A stretch of 64,000 nucleotides of DNA. Origin: UBA11612 sp965228575 (GTDB taxonomy: Bacteria; Pseudomonadota; Alphaproteobacteria; Rhodospirillales; Rhodospirillaceae). The stretch lies in assembly GCA_965228575.1 (NCBI GenBank), contig CBDDHW010000061.1, positions 59,353 through 123,352 on the forward strand. The letters are read 5' to 3'. Both the position numbers and the translations under genes were made by a program. This document shows, in pieces, positions 41,438-51,529 of the stretch (position 1 is its first letter; each line of letters starts with the position of its first letter). The notes beneath the pieces are model-generated. The model was not told the origin of the DNA. It saw only the letters and a program-made list of their open reading frames with translations, and searched no databases.

Positions 41438-43400
41438 GAAGAACGGGTTTTATGAAATTGCTGCGGCGATTGTGGTTGCATTTCTGTTTTTGACTGCTCC
41501 CGAACGATCGATTGCACAAGAACAAGTTTTAAATATGCGTGATGCAGACATTCGTGCATTTATCAGTGACGTATCAATGATGACAGGGCGCACTTTTATC
41601 GTTGACCCGCGCGTTCAAGGCAAAGTAACGGTTATCTCGCAATCTCCGCTGAATTCCAGCGAAGTGTTCGATGTTTTTATGTCTACACTGAGGGTGAACG
41701 GGTTCACCGCTGTGCCCACGTCAAGCGGGACCTATCGAATAGTGCCCGAGGAAACTGCAGCGCAAGACGCTGTTCCGATAGACCGCACCGTGGATGGCGA
41801 TCAAGTCATCACCGAAGTTTTTAAGCTTCGGTACGCTGACGTAAACACTGCGCTGGAAATGATTCAGCCCATTATTAACCGGCAGGGCCGTGTTGTGAGC
41901 AGCCGGGGCAGTGACGCGATTATCGTCGTAGACTATGCGTCCAACGTGCAGCGTATTCGAGAAGTGATCGCGTCTTTGGACAAAGACCCGTCGGTCATGA
42001 GTATAGTTTCTTTGCGGAACACCCCGGCAATTCAAATGTCTCAGGCAATTACTGAGCTTGTGAAAGCGCAAGGTGATCCCGCAAACTCGTTGATCAATTT
42101 TACAGCAGTGCCCGTTGAGGGTAGCAACTTGCTCGTCTTGCGCGGTCCGCCGGAAGTTTTAAACCGCATGACGCCGATTGTGGAAGAGCTGGATGCTCGG
42201 GGGGCAGCAGATGGCGGCACAAAGGTTGTTTATCTACGCCATGCAGCGGCGGAAGATCTCCAACCGTTGTTAGAACGGGTTAGCGCAATGAGCCGAGGAG
42301 GCGGGGCTGAAGGAGCTATTGGGCGCGCCAATATCGCCGTGGATGCCGGTACCAACGCCCTGGTGATTAACGCGGCGCCGGACGTCCAGCGAGAACTCGC
42401 AGACGTTATTAGTAAATTGGATATTCGCCGGCAGCAGGTCTTGGTTGAAGCGATTATCGTCGAAGTTTCGGACACGGCGGCAAGACAGCTGGGCGTTCAA
42501 TATATGCTCGCTGGCGCTGAAGGCAGCGATATTCCATTCACGGCGACAAACTTCCAGGGGTCTCCAAATCTACTCGCGGCGACGGGCGCAATCATCACAG
42601 ATCGTGAGACCAGCGGCGAAGACAACGAGGTTATAGAATCACTACAGGCGCTTGCCGTTGATTCTTTGCTAGGTTTTCCAGGCCTTACCGCCGGGTTTGC
42701 AGGAGAGGGAAGCGACGGATCCATTTTTGGAGTGATTTTGAACGCCCTTCAAAGAGACGACGGTTCGAATGTTCTTTCGACGCCGTCAATCATGACGATG
42801 GATAATCAAGCGGCTTCAATTCTCGTGGGGCAGGAAATCCCGATTACCACAGGTGAGAGTCTTGGAGCCGACAACACCAATCCCTTTCGTACGGTTGAAC
42901 GAAAAGAAGTTGGGGTAAAGCTAGAGGTCAAACCCCAAATTAATGAAGGGGAGGCTATAAAACTCCTCATACGCCAAGAGGTCTCAAGCATTATTGGGCC
43001 GATCAATGAACTTTCGACTGACCTCATTACGAATAAACGCGAAATTGAAACCACCGTTATGGTGGACGATGGTGAAATCATCGTCCTTGGCGGACTTATT
43101 GAAGATGACGAGCAGGTTACGTTGGAGAAAATTCCCTTGCTCGGTGACATTCCTGTTCTTGGGCATTTGTTTAGTAGCGAGGGAAAGTCACGTAAACGCA
43201 CAAACCTAATGGTGTTTTTACGTCCAACCATTGTTACGGACGTTGATGAGCTGCGTGCTGTTACAGGGCGCAAGTACGACTACATTCAGTCGGAACAAAT
43301 TCGTCGTAGCGAGGAAGGGGCGTCCAGTCTTGATGAAATGATGAATCAAATCGTCGGCGGCGGAGAGACATCCAGCCGTACCAACGGCAACGTGGAGTGA
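41427..43400 (+). CDS. gspD: T2SS secretin GspD
   Basis: The 657-residue secretin has a signal peptide (ending near RSIAQ). An N0 domain follows (VLNMRDADIRAFISDVSMMT), then repeated N1-N3 domains (for example EVFKLRYADVNTALEMIQPI). The C-terminal secretin domain contains VLSTPSIMTMDNQAASILVG, VGVKLEVKPQI and GEIIVLGGLIEDDE. It forms the outer-membrane gate through which folded exoproteins leave. Length and domain order are typical. The gap to gspE is 6 bases. Confidence 0.93.
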   Translation: MLNKKNGFYEIAAAIVVAFLFLTAPERSIAQEQVLNMRDADIRAFISDVSMMTGRTFIVDPRVQGKVTVISQSPLNSSEVFDVFMSTLRVNGFTAVPTSSGTYRIVPEETAAQDAVPIDRTVDGDQVITEVFKLRYADVNTALEMIQPIINRQGRVVSSRGSDAIIVVDYASNVQRIREVIASLDKDPSVMSIVSLRNTPAIQMSQAITELVKAQGDPANSLINFTAVPVEGSNLLVLRGPPEVLNRMTPIVEELDARGAADGGTKVVYLRHAAAEDLQPLLERVSAMSRGGGAEGAIGRANIAVDAGTNALVINAAPDVQRELADVISKLDIRRQQVLVEAIIVEVSDTAARQLGVQYMLAGAEGSDIPFTATNFQGSPNLLAATGAIITDRETSGEDNEVIESLQALAVDSLLGFPGLTAGFAGEGSDGSIFGVILNALQRDDGSNVLSTPSIMTMDNQAASILVGQEIPITTGESLGADNTNPFRTVERKEVGVKLEVKPQINEGEAIKLLIRQEVSSIIGPINELSTDLITNKREIETTVMVDDGEIIVLGGLIEDDEQVTLEKIPLLGDIPVLGHLFSSEGKSRKRTNLMVFLRPTIVTDVDELRAVTGRKYDYIQSEQIRRSEEGASSLDEMMNQIVGGGETSSRTNGNVE

Positions 43401-43406
43401 TGTTCC

Positions 43407-44906
43407 ATGGCCGAGCGATTTGATCCGATTTTAAATTATACTTTTGCTCGCGAGCACGGCGTCGTACTGCTCGATGTCGGTGAGGTTACCCGAGTTGGAG
43501 TCAAGGATGGGTCGAACGCGCGTTCCGTTTTGGAAGTGCGGCGCGCGGCACGAAAACCTATTGAGATTGAGAGACTTACGCCACAAGCGTTTGAGCGCCA
43601 TCTCGCCGAGATCTATTCGGTGGAGGGTCTAGGCGCTGAGGAAATCTCAGAAGAACTAGATGGGGAAAAATCGCTCTTCAGCTTGCTCGAGGGTATTCCA
43701 AAGGCAGCAGATCTTCTTGAGGTTGACGATGAAGCGCCGATCATACGGCTCATCAACGGGCTGATTTCAGAAGCCGTTAAAATAAAGGCATCGGACATCC
43801 ATGTTGAGCCCTTTGAACAAAGACTCTCTGTGCGACTGCGCATCGACGGGGTACTGCAAGAGATCGCGAGTTTACCAGGACGCATAGCGCCGCTATTAGT
43901 TTCTAGAATAAAAGTGATGGCACGGCTTGATATTGCCGAGAAAAGGGTGCCTCAAGATGGCCGCCTTTCTCTTACAATTGGCGGCAAGGCCTTGGACGTC
44001 CGTATTTCAACGCTTCCTGCGCAGCATGGGGAGCGTGTGGTTATGCGGCTCCTGGATAAATCTCTGGATCATTTTCATGTTGACCAGCTCGGCATGGGCA
44101 CGGAAATCCTTGCTGCGTACCGCAAAGCACTGTCGGAGCCAAACGGTATCGTTTTGGTTACTGGTCCAACGGGATCTGGAAAAACGACAACGCTCTATGC
44201 TGGCTTGACCCAGCTCAATGATAAATCCCGCAATATCCTAACGGTCGAGGATCCCATCGAATATGCGCTGGAAGGTATCGGGCAAACGCAAGTCAATTCA
44301 AAGGTTGAAATGACTTTTGCCGCAGGATTGCGGGCTATCTTGCGTCAAGATCCGGACGTCGTCATGGTTGGGGAAATTCGCGATGTCGAAACGGCTCAAA
44401 TCGCCGTTCAAGCAAGCCTCACCGGCCATCTGGTTCTATCGACAGTCCACACAAACAATGCGGTGGGTGCGGTAACACGCTTGCGAGACATGGGTGTGGA
44501 GCCCTTTCTGCTCGCATCGACCGTTAAGGCTGTGATCGCTCAGCGCCTGGTACGCCGATTATGTGGCACCTGCAAACAAAGTCATGAACCCAGCGACGCT
44601 GAGAGGGAATTGTTGAAGGTACAATCTGGTCAACCGGTTACTCTTTATCGCGCTGCCGGTTGCCCCGCTTGTAAAAATACAGGCTACAGCGGGCGCATAG
44701 GAATTTATGAGTTGCTTGTCGTTGACGATGACGTCAGAGCTCTAATTCACGATGATGCTTCCGAAGATCGAATCGCGAAGGTCACTTCGGCAAATATTAA
44801 AACGCTCCTGCAAAGTGGTTTTCACCAGGTTCTCGCAGGAACAACCTCAATAGAAGAGGTGTTGCGCACTTGCAGACAAGACGGTGGTAGTCGTGGCAGC
44901 GTTTGA
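43407..44906 (+). CDS. gspE: T2SS ATPase GspE
   Basis: The 499-residue secretion ATPase has a GspL-binding N-terminal domain, then LISEAVKIKASDIHVEPFE and Walker A GPTGSGKTTT (G253-K259). The Asp box/Walker B region is ILRQDPDVVMVGEIRD. A four-Cys zinc site (C386, C389, C419, C422) is characteristic of T2SS rather than twitching ATPases. It hydrolyses ATP in the cytoplasm to drive pseudopilus assembly. The stop overlaps the start of gspF. Confidence 0.94.
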   Translation: MAERFDPILNYTFAREHGVVLLDVGEVTRVGVKDGSNARSVLEVRRAARKPIEIERLTPQAFERHLAEIYSVEGLGAEEISEELDGEKSLFSLLEGIPKAADLLEVDDEAPIIRLINGLISEAVKIKASDIHVEPFEQRLSVRLRIDGVLQEIASLPGRIAPLLVSRIKVMARLDIAEKRVPQDGRLSLTIGGKALDVRISTLPAQHGERVVMRLLDKSLDHFHVDQLGMGTEILAAYRKALSEPNGIVLVTGPTGSGKTTTLYAGLTQLNDKSRNILTVEDPIEYALEGIGQTQVNSKVEMTFAAGLRAILRQDPDVVMVGEIRDVETAQIAVQASLTGHLVLSTVHTNNAVGAVTRLRDMGVEPFLLASTVKAVIAQRLVRRLCGTCKQSHEPSDAERELLKVQSGQPVTLYRAAGCPACKNTGYSGRIGIYELLVVDDDVRALIHDDASEDRIAKVTSANIKTLLQSGFHQVLAGTTSIEEVLRTCRQDGGSRGSV

Positions 44907-46119
44907 ATACGAAGCCATAGATTTCGCTGGTCACACCAAGAAGGGCGTGATTTCAGCGGATACAGCTCGCCTTGCCCGGCGTGAGTTACGGCGTCTGCGA
45001 TTGCTGCCTGTCAAATTGGAGCAAGTCACTCAGAAAGCAGCGACATCCAAACTTTCTAAATTTGGCTGGATCCGCCGGTGCGGCGTAAAAACGTCTACAA
45101 TTACGCTAACAACCCGACAGCTTGCCACGATGATTAGCGCGTCGGCGCCTGTTGAAGAAGCTCTGCACACTGTTGGGTCTCAGACCGAAGACAAAATTAT
45201 GAGATCTGCTTTGCTGGCCGTGCGCGCGAGCGTTATGGAGGGATTTAAACTCTCCGACGCGTTGACCCAGCAATCCCATGTGTTTAATTCCTTGTATACG
45301 GCCTTGGTCGCCGCGGGCGAATTGTCTGGAAACCTTGGCATTGTTTTAGAACGCCTTGCCGACCATCTAGAAAAGAATGACCGCCTGCGGTCAAAAGTTC
45401 TTGCAGCTCTGATTTATCCCATTGTTTTAACTTTTGTCGCCGCAACAGTGGTCACATTACTAATGGTATTCGTGGTGCCTAAAGTTGTCTCTCAGTTCGA
45501 CACGCTTGGGCAGGGGTTGCCACTTCTTACACGCATATTGATCAGTATCTCTGAGGGAATGAGCACCTTTGGTGCGCCCGCACTAATCATATTAGCTATC
45601 GCTGGCGCTCTGTTTTCAATGGCGCTACAGCAGAGATATTTCCGTTTTCGTGTTGATGATTTGCTGCTCCGATTACCGGTGATCGGAAAAGTTTTAAGAG
45701 GATTATATGCGGCGCGCTTAGCCCGAACTCTCAGTACGTTGGTAGCGAGTGGGTCGCCTGTGGTCGAGGGACTTAGTTCAGCAAAAGATACGATGCAAAA
45801 TTTGGTTTTTCGTGACGCGGTGACGCAAGTTGTTTCAACCATTCAAGAAGGGGCGAGCTTGTCCGCCGCTTTAAAACGCGCCGACATTTTCCCACCGATG
45901 GTGACCTACATGGCGTCAGTCGGCGAGAATAGTGGGCGTCTAGATGTAATGCTCGGCAAGGCCGCAGACCATCTCGAAAATGAATTTGAGACCTTTACGT
46001 CTACGGCAATTAGCCTTTTAGAGCCACTTATTATCGTTCTTATGGGCGCCGTTGTCGCGACCATTGTTCTGGCAATTCTTTTACCGATCCTTCAACTCAA
46101 CTCTTTGGCGCTTCTTTGA
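44893..46119 (+). CDS. gspF: T2SS inner-membrane platform protein GspF
   Basis: The polytopic platform protein begins AAFEYEAIDFAGHTKKGVISA, matching the usual GspF N-terminus, so GTG 44893 is preferred over GTG 44884. Two T2SSF domains follow. The first contains TLTTRQLATMISASAPVEEAL and the second LARTLSTLVASGSPVVEGL; three membrane helices are visible (SKVLAALIYPIVLTFVAATV and others). About 408 residues, standard length. Confidence 0.92.
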   Translation: MAAFEYEAIDFAGHTKKGVISADTARLARRELRRLRLLPVKLEQVTQKAATSKLSKFGWIRRCGVKTSTITLTTRQLATMISASAPVEEALHTVGSQTEDKIMRSALLAVRASVMEGFKLSDALTQQSHVFNSLYTALVAAGELSGNLGIVLERLADHLEKNDRLRSKVLAALIYPIVLTFVAATVVTLLMVFVVPKVVSQFDTLGQGLPLLTRILISISEGMSTFGAPALIILAIAGALFSMALQQRYFRFRVDDLLLRLPVIGKVLRGLYAARLARTLSTLVASGSPVVEGLSSAKDTMQNLVFRDAVTQVVSTIQEGASLSAALKRADIFPPMVTYMASVGENSGRLDVMLGKAADHLENEFETFTSTAISLLEPLIIVLMGAVVATIVLAILLPILQLNSLALL

Positions 46120-46122
46120 ATC

Positions 46123-46590
46123 ATGGCACTACAAATTACAACTAAACCAATTCCAAAACTCTTTTCTCGTAAGCATGCGCAGGCTGGCTTCACACTTATC
46201 GAAATTATGGTTGTGATCGTAATTATCGGTTTGCTTTCTACCTTTGTCGTACTGAATGTCCTGCCGAGTCAGGATCAAGCGATGATAGAAAAAACGAGAG
46301 CTGATATCAGCTTGTTGGAGCAAGCTGTGGAGATGTATCGCTTGGACAATCTCGCGTATCCGACGACCGAACACGGTCTGGATGCCCTTGTTTCGCCACC
46401 AGACAATTTGGCAAACCCGGAACGATACCGTGAGGGAGGCTATGTACGCCGCCTTCCTGATGATCCGTGGGGGAGTCCGTACCAGTACATGTACCCAGGT
46501 GAGCGTGGCACGTTCGATATTTACTCATTGGGTGCAAATGGCCGCCTAGGCGGAGAGGGCCAGGATGCCGACATCGGCAACTGGAATTGA
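46123..46590 (+). CDS. gspG: T2SS major pseudopilin GspG
   Basis: The 155-residue pseudopilin has the prepilin cleavage site A-G22|F23-T-L-I-E27 followed by a hydrophobic helix. The C-terminal domain contains YPTTEHGLDALV, DDPWGSPYQYMYPGE and FDIYSLGANGRLGGEGQDAD, including the Ca2+-binding loop of GspG. It is processed by the GspO/PilD peptidase, whose gene is not in this window. Confidence 0.94.
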   Translation: MALQITTKPIPKLFSRKHAQAGFTLIEIMVVIVIIGLLSTFVVLNVLPSQDQAMIEKTRADISLLEQAVEMYRLDNLAYPTTEHGLDALVSPPDNLANPERYREGGYVRRLPDDPWGSPYQYMYPGERGTFDIYSLGANGRLGGEGQDADIGNWN

Positions 46591-46594
46591 TGCT

Positions 46595-47098
46595 ATGAGA
46601 GCGCCACGTGCCCGCGGCTTTTCTCTGATCGAGATTTTAGTTGTGCTCGTGATTATTGGCCTGCTCGCATCAACAGTCGTGCTGACCCTGCCTGATCGAG
46701 ATGATGTGCTCCGTGAGCAAGTTCATAGGTTTGCTGCGCGCGTGAACATGGTGTCTCAGGAGGGGGTCGTCGCGAATAGGCCGATGGGGCTTGCAATCTC
46801 ACACAGCGGTTACGCGTTCTTCAGATACCAAGACGGACGGTGGCAAGAGCTCGCAGATGATCGGATGTTCGGCAGCGAAACTTGGAACGCCGTAGGAACA
46901 ATATCCATTGAACGCGATCAGGAACGTTTGACCCGTAGCACACCCGGCGATGACGCTTCTTTACTCCCAACCATACTTTTCGAGCCAACTGGTCAAAGCA
47001 CGCCATTCGTTGTTTCATTCTCAAACCATGAAGAACGGTACGATGTGATTGGAAATAGTCGCGGTGAAACGGTGGTAAAGACTCATGGCGACTTATAG
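46595..47098 (+). CDS. gspH: T2SS minor pseudopilin GspH
   Basis: 167 residues from ATG 46595, four bases after gspG. The prepilin site is R-G8|F9-S-L-I-E13, then a hydrophobic helix (ILVVLVIIGLLASTVVL) and a beta-rich domain with FFRYQDGRWQELADD. A frame extending upstream to 46565 lies in gspG and is not needed. It overlaps gspI by 14 bases. Confidence 0.9.
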   Translation: MRAPRARGFSLIEILVVLVIIGLLASTVVLTLPDRDDVLREQVHRFAARVNMVSQEGVVANRPMGLAISHSGYAFFRYQDGRWQELADDRMFGSETWNAVGTISIERDQERLTRSTPGDDASLLPTILFEPTGQSTPFVVSFSNHEERYDVIGNSRGETVVKTHGDL

Positions 47099-47465
47099 AG
47101 CTCATCGAAAAGATCGAGGATTTACACTCATCGAGGTGTTGGTGGCACTTGGAGTTTTTAGCATTGCTGCGCTCGCACTTCTCAATGTGCAGGGGGAGGG
47201 CGCTATCGCATCTAGTGCGATACGTGATCGTACAATGGCTGCGATAGTGGCTGAAAACAAACTGATAGAGTCATTTACTGCGCCCCAATCGCCGATTGCT
47301 GGAGTGCGCCGAGGTGAGACCGAGCTCGCAGGTGAAAAATGGGTGTGGTCGGAAGAAGTTTCCACAACCTCGGTTGCGGGTATTTCTCAAATCAGTGTTT
47401 CCGTTCGCAGTTTGGGTGATGAGACAGTGCTGTCAGAGGTCACTCTATTTAGGGGCGAAAAATGA
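47085..47465 (+). CDS. gspI: T2SS minor pseudopilin GspI
   Basis: 126 residues with prepilin site R-G12|F13-T-L-I-E17 and helix VLVALGVFSIAALALLNVQ. The MAAIVAENKLIE segment is typical of GspI, the core of the GspI-J-K tip complex. Overlaps gspJ by 4 bases. Confidence 0.92.
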   Translation: MATYRAHRKDRGFTLIEVLVALGVFSIAALALLNVQGEGAIASSAIRDRTMAAIVAENKLIESFTAPQSPIAGVRRGETELAGEKWVWSEEVSTTSVAGISQISVSVRSLGDETVLSEVTLFRGEK

Positions 47466-48070
47466 AATCGCGGTCCGCCGGTTTTACATTGGTTGAGATG
47501 CTTGTCGCATTATTCGCTTTTTCTTTGCTGACTGGTGCGGCTGTCGCGCTCATTGGGTTCTCGCTAAATAGTAAGGACGCTTTGAGCGAAGTATCCGGTG
47601 ACATCCGTGATCTTCAGGTGGCGAGAGCGATCATGAAGGCCGATTTCGCACAGGTCGTATTGCGTCCCGTACGCGGTGAGTTTGGTGAATTTTCTCGCTT
47701 TGCTTTTGAAGGAGGCGTTCGACCTCCAGGGGAGTCATTGGTCGCTTTTGTGAGGCGCGGGAGGGTCAATCCCATGGGTGCGGAAACGCGGAGTTCGCTG
47801 CAACATGTGGAATATGTCCTCAAAGACCGAAATATGGTGCGACGAACGCGGTCGCGATTGGATTTGGCATCGAAGACCCCCATTCAATCGACGCCTTTAA
47901 TAGGTAATGTCGACGACGTAACCGTCTCCTTTCTTTCAAACGGGATTTGGTCAGGGCAATGGCGAGCCCAAAAAAATGGAAGCATCTCTTTGCCGGATGC
48001 CGTGGCCATAGAGGTCAACATTGCAGGCATAGGAAATGTTCGTCAGGTTTTCCTGGCGCAGGGGCGATGA
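47462..48070 (+). CDS. gspJ: T2SS minor pseudopilin GspJ
   Basis: 202 residues with prepilin site A-G7|F8-T-L-V-E12 and helix MLVALFAFSLLTGAAVALI. The LQVARAIMKADFAQVVLRPVR region matches GspJ proteins. Part of the pseudopilus tip. Followed after 3 bases by gspK. Confidence 0.92.
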   Translation: MKSRSAGFTLVEMLVALFAFSLLTGAAVALIGFSLNSKDALSEVSGDIRDLQVARAIMKADFAQVVLRPVRGEFGEFSRFAFEGGVRPPGESLVAFVRRGRVNPMGAETRSSLQHVEYVLKDRNMVRRTRSRLDLASKTPIQSTPLIGNVDDVTVSFLSNGIWSGQWRAQKNGSISLPDAVAIEVNIAGIGNVRQVFLAQGR

Positions 48071-48073
48071 AGA

Positions 48074-49102
48074 ATGTTGATTAAATATCTTGACGTATAT
48101 GCATCCGGCGAACGGGAATCTTATTCGAACTCCGAACGTGGTGTTGCACTCATTACGGTGCTTCTGCTTATCGTGTTTATGTCGTCGGTTGCGCTGGCGA
48201 TTACCGATGATATTCGTTTTTCCATTCGCCGCACCGCAAACTTGCAAATGGCCGAGCAGGCACAATGGTATGCTCTTGGCGCCGAACAGTTGGCCAGACA
48301 AACTCTTTGGTCGGCCTGGGAACGCAATCCCAGTCGGTCAACTTTGAGTGATTCATGGGCTCGGGACTCTTCAAACTTCCCAATCGATGGTGGACATATA
48401 ACCGCTGTCATTGAAGACGGCGGAAACTGTTTTAACCTGAACAGTGTGGTTATGGCAGACGAGCGGGGTGAGTTAGTCGAACACGAAATTGGAATGCTCC
48501 AATACCGCAATCTTCTTGAGGCGCTGGAAGTTGAACGCAATACAGCTGCGTTACTGACGTCAACGCTAGTGGATTGGATCGACACAGATTCTGTCCCGGG
48601 TTCTCAGGGGGGTGAGGACTATTTCTATGCAAATCTATCGCCGCCCTACCGTACTGGAGGGGGATTGTTAGTCGAGCCGAGTGAATTGCGCGCGATCAAA
48701 GGTTATTCGGAGCAAATTTATCAGCGTATTCGTCCCTTTGTTTGTGCTTTCGAGAATGCCGACCTTTCAAGGTTAAACGTGAATACATTGCATGAAATTG
48801 ATGCGCCGCTTCTCGTGATGCTGATGGGACGCGACCTTCGTCTGTCTGAAGCGGCTCGCGCGATTGTACGCCGTCCATCCGAGGGGTTTAGCGATATTGA
48901 TGAGTTTTTGTCTGACGAAGCTCTTACAAAGTTTTCCCTGAATGACATTGTGCGAAATCAATTTAACCTCAGAACGCGATACTTTGATTTTGAGGCGCGT
49001 GTTGTTTTCCATGATGCTCTGGTGGAGATGAACTCGGTGATTGAGGTGACACATGGCGGTGAAATCCGAATATTGGCACGTCGGTTTGGAGCGGCCGAAT
49101 GA
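48074..49102 (+). CDS. gspK: T2SS minor pseudopilin GspK
   Basis: 342 residues; the N-terminus R-G23|V24-A-L-I-T-V lacks the Glu at +5, as usual for GspK. The large globular domain includes QAQWYALGAEQLARQTL, GGNCFNLNSV, LVDWIDTDSVP and RLNVNTLHEIDAPLL. It caps the pseudopilus. The stop overlaps the gspL ATG by 4 bases. Confidence 0.92.
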   Translation: MLIKYLDVYASGERESYSNSERGVALITVLLLIVFMSSVALAITDDIRFSIRRTANLQMAEQAQWYALGAEQLARQTLWSAWERNPSRSTLSDSWARDSSNFPIDGGHITAVIEDGGNCFNLNSVVMADERGELVEHEIGMLQYRNLLEALEVERNTAALLTSTLVDWIDTDSVPGSQGGEDYFYANLSPPYRTGGGLLVEPSELRAIKGYSEQIYQRIRPFVCAFENADLSRLNVNTLHEIDAPLLVMLMGRDLRLSEAARAIVRRPSEGFSDIDEFLSDEALTKFSLNDIVRNQFNLRTRYFDFEARVVFHDALVEMNSVIEVTHGGEIRILARRFGAAE

Positions 49103-50310
49103 CCTACACACTTGTTGCAAAGTTACCGATCGACCCAGCACAACCCGTTTCCTGGGCGATTTTTGACGATGAGCTGAATTCCATCGCCGATGAAGGGCGA
49201 TTGGCTGCGGGTCAGAAAATTTCGGTGCAAAATACTATTGAGCCCTATCGGACATGGGTGCTTGTGCCAGGGTCTTTTGTGACTGCCAGGGCGGTCGAGG
49301 TCCCCGCACTTGGTGAGATGCGAACCCGAGATGTTGTTTCCTTTATTTTAGAAGATGACCTCGCTGAAAATCGTGAAGAGCTCCATTTTGCATTCGGTAA
49401 AAGACACTCCGGTCATCGATTGGTTGGTTGCGTTGCAAAGGAACAGATGTCCGCTTGGCGAAATCAGGCGTCTGAATTGGGGATACAGCCTGACGCAATG
49501 GTTCCTGACTTTCTCTCGGTCCCTGCTACAGAGCCGCGAGTTTCAATAATAGAACAAGATGGAAAAGTTTTGGTTCGCTGTCCCGATGGAGGGTACACGA
49601 TCGAACGTGAAGCCTTTATTGCGCTATCGGAAGACCTTTTGTCATCTAAGGATGTACATCACATTTGGTCTGATAATCTCGCGCAGGCGTTGCCCCCGAG
49701 CCTCGTTGAGAGTGATCAGACGGTTGTTTCGCCGGCGTTCACGTCCAAGGGGTTTTTTGAATCCGCATATAGAACACTGTCGTCCGGCATTCCCCTTAAT
49801 CTTCTACAGTTTGAGTTTGCTCGGCGGCGCTCGTGGGCGACTCCAGGGCTTCACTGGCGCCGTGCCGCCGCTCTTGCTGGCGCGTTAATTGCACTGACCA
49901 TCGCCGCTCAGATAGCAGACGGTATTCGATTTAATCGAGATGCCGACGCGGCATACAAAAGGGCGAATGCCGTATTTCATGAAGTTATGCCGGATGGCAC
50001 GCGCTTGGTAAACGCGCGCGCTCAATTAAGTGCGCATGCGGACACACTTGATGCGAACACGTCAAACCAATTCTTGAACTTAAGCGGATTCTTGTATGCT
50101 GGTGTTTCAGCAGCAGAAGGAGTGATTATCGACTCCTTGCGTTTTGACAGCGTACAAAACGAAGTTGCGGCCAGTCTTTCTTTACCCTCATTTGAGTCAA
50201 TTGAGGAAATTAGGGGCGTGGTGGTGTCAAGCGGAGCAACCTTCGTAGAGGGGGGCGCGCGCCAACAAGGGGAAAGAATTTTTGCTGACGTCGTGGTGAG
50301 GACTCCATGA
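49099..50310 (+). CDS. gspL: T2SS inner-membrane assembly protein GspL
   Basis: 403 residues: an N-terminal cytoplasmic actin-like domain (with VPGSFVTARAVEVPAL and EDDLAENREELHFAFGK, which binds GspE), one membrane helix near residue 260 (AAALAGALIALTIAAQIADG) and a periplasmic ferredoxin-like domain. Length and layout are typical. The stop overlaps the gspM ATG by 4 bases. Confidence 0.88.
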   Translation: MTYTLVAKLPIDPAQPVSWAIFDDELNSIADEGRLAAGQKISVQNTIEPYRTWVLVPGSFVTARAVEVPALGEMRTRDVVSFILEDDLAENREELHFAFGKRHSGHRLVGCVAKEQMSAWRNQASELGIQPDAMVPDFLSVPATEPRVSIIEQDGKVLVRCPDGGYTIEREAFIALSEDLLSSKDVHHIWSDNLAQALPPSLVESDQTVVSPAFTSKGFFESAYRTLSSGIPLNLLQFEFARRRSWATPGLHWRRAAALAGALIALTIAAQIADGIRFNRDADAAYKRANAVFHEVMPDGTRLVNARAQLSAHADTLDANTSNQFLNLSGFLYAGVSAAEGVIIDSLRFDSVQNEVAASLSLPSFESIEEIRGVVVSSGATFVEGGARQQGERIFADVVVRTP

Positions 50311-50801
50311 TGAGCTTTGCAAGACAATGGTGGCTTGAGAGATCGCTTAGAGAGCAAGCTTTGTTGGCGGGCCTTGGAACTCTTGCCGGTATGTTTTTGA
50401 TCTATCAGTTTGCGTTCAAGCCTATCGTTGATTTTCGAACGGAGGCGATGGCCAATTACCAAGCGGCTTCTGTTTATGTGCGAGAGGCGCAAATGTTTGC
50501 CAATAGAATTGTCGCGGTGGAGGAACGTTCCGGGGGCGTTCCAACAGAAAATGCCCAACCCTTGCGGGTCGCCGCGAACTCTACGGCACAGGAGCTCGGG
50601 CTTACAATCGCCCGCGTACAACCCACTGCGAATGATGGATTAGACCTTTGGTTTGACAGTGCCGAAGCTGCCAGTCTTTTCAAATGGGTAGAACGGTTAA
50701 ACCAAGACCAGCGGGCGATTGTCACCCGCGCGTATATTCAACGCAATGATGATTTATCAGTTCGCGCGCAAATAACGTTAAGTAGAGGTTCGCAACAATG
50801 A
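50307..50801 (+). CDS. gspM: T2SS inner-membrane protein GspM
   Basis: 164 residues with one N-terminal membrane helix (EQALLAGLGTLAGMFLIYQF) and a small periplasmic domain with coiled-coil-prone start. Partners GspL. Coupled on both sides by 4-base overlaps. Confidence 0.86.
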   Translation: MMSFARQWWLERSLREQALLAGLGTLAGMFLIYQFAFKPIVDFRTEAMANYQAASVYVREAQMFANRIVAVEERSGGVPTENAQPLRVAANSTAQELGLTIARVQPTANDGLDLWFDSAEAASLFKWVERLNQDQRAIVTRAYIQRNDDLSVRAQITLSRGSQQ

Positions 50802-51529
50802 GCGCGCGCTTCCTGACTGCCCTCTTTCTCTCGACGTTTGTGCTGTTGTCAATTGTACAGGTCCCAATGTCTGCTGCGATTTCGTGGATGAACGTGGATC
50901 GATACGGCGTGTCCTATGGGCAGGTAAAAGGGTCTATTTGGAGCGGATCATTAACAGATGTTGCATGGCGGGGTGTCCGAGTTGGCGACGTCCAAATCAC
51001 ATTGAAACCCTTGGCGTTGTTGCTTGGGCGCGCAGCTGCGCGCGTGGAAATCGAAAACGCTGGTGCAGTGGAAGGCTCTCTTAATATAGCGCGTGGTGTG
51101 ACCTCGACCATCTCTATAGAAGATACAGAAATATCTGTCCTTGTAGATGATATGCCGATGATCTTGCCCATCAGGGGGGCTGCCAAATTCACGGTCCGAG
51201 AGGCGATATTTGACGCTCAGGGGTGCAAAAATTTGGTTGCGGATTTGCAGACAGATGCGATGAGGCAATCCACAGTAGGTTTTGATTGGCGTGCCCCTGT
51301 TTTGTCGGGGTCTGCGCAATGCGTAGATGGAAAAGTGGTCCTTCCACTCGAGGGGGGCGAGGGGGCCGAGAGAGTTTCGGTTGTTGTGGAGATTCAAAGG
51401 AACGGTTTATTTACGATTGATGCTGAAGTGAACACCGAAGACGACTCTTTAGCGGCTATGCTTGGTGTTGTCGGCTTTTCTATGAGCGATGGGGCATATA
51501 CGCTTTCACAGGAAGGGCGATGGGGATGA
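50798..51529 (+). CDS. gspN: T2SS protein GspN
   Basis: 243 residues with an N-terminal membrane helix and YGQVKGSIWSGSLTDVAWRG...LKPLALLLGRA, the G-x-(V/I)-W-x-G and P-x-x-L-L-x-G motifs of GspN. GspN is an accessory component present only in some T2SS operons. Overlaps the following lipoprotein gene. Confidence 0.87.
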   Translation: MSARFLTALFLSTFVLLSIVQVPMSAAISWMNVDRYGVSYGQVKGSIWSGSLTDVAWRGVRVGDVQITLKPLALLLGRAAARVEIENAGAVEGSLNIARGVTSTISIEDTEISVLVDDMPMILPIRGAAKFTVREAIFDAQGCKNLVADLQTDAMRQSTVGFDWRAPVLSGSAQCVDGKVVLPLEGGEGAERVSVVVEIQRNGLFTIDAEVNTEDDSLAAMLGVVGFSMSDGAYTLSQEGRWG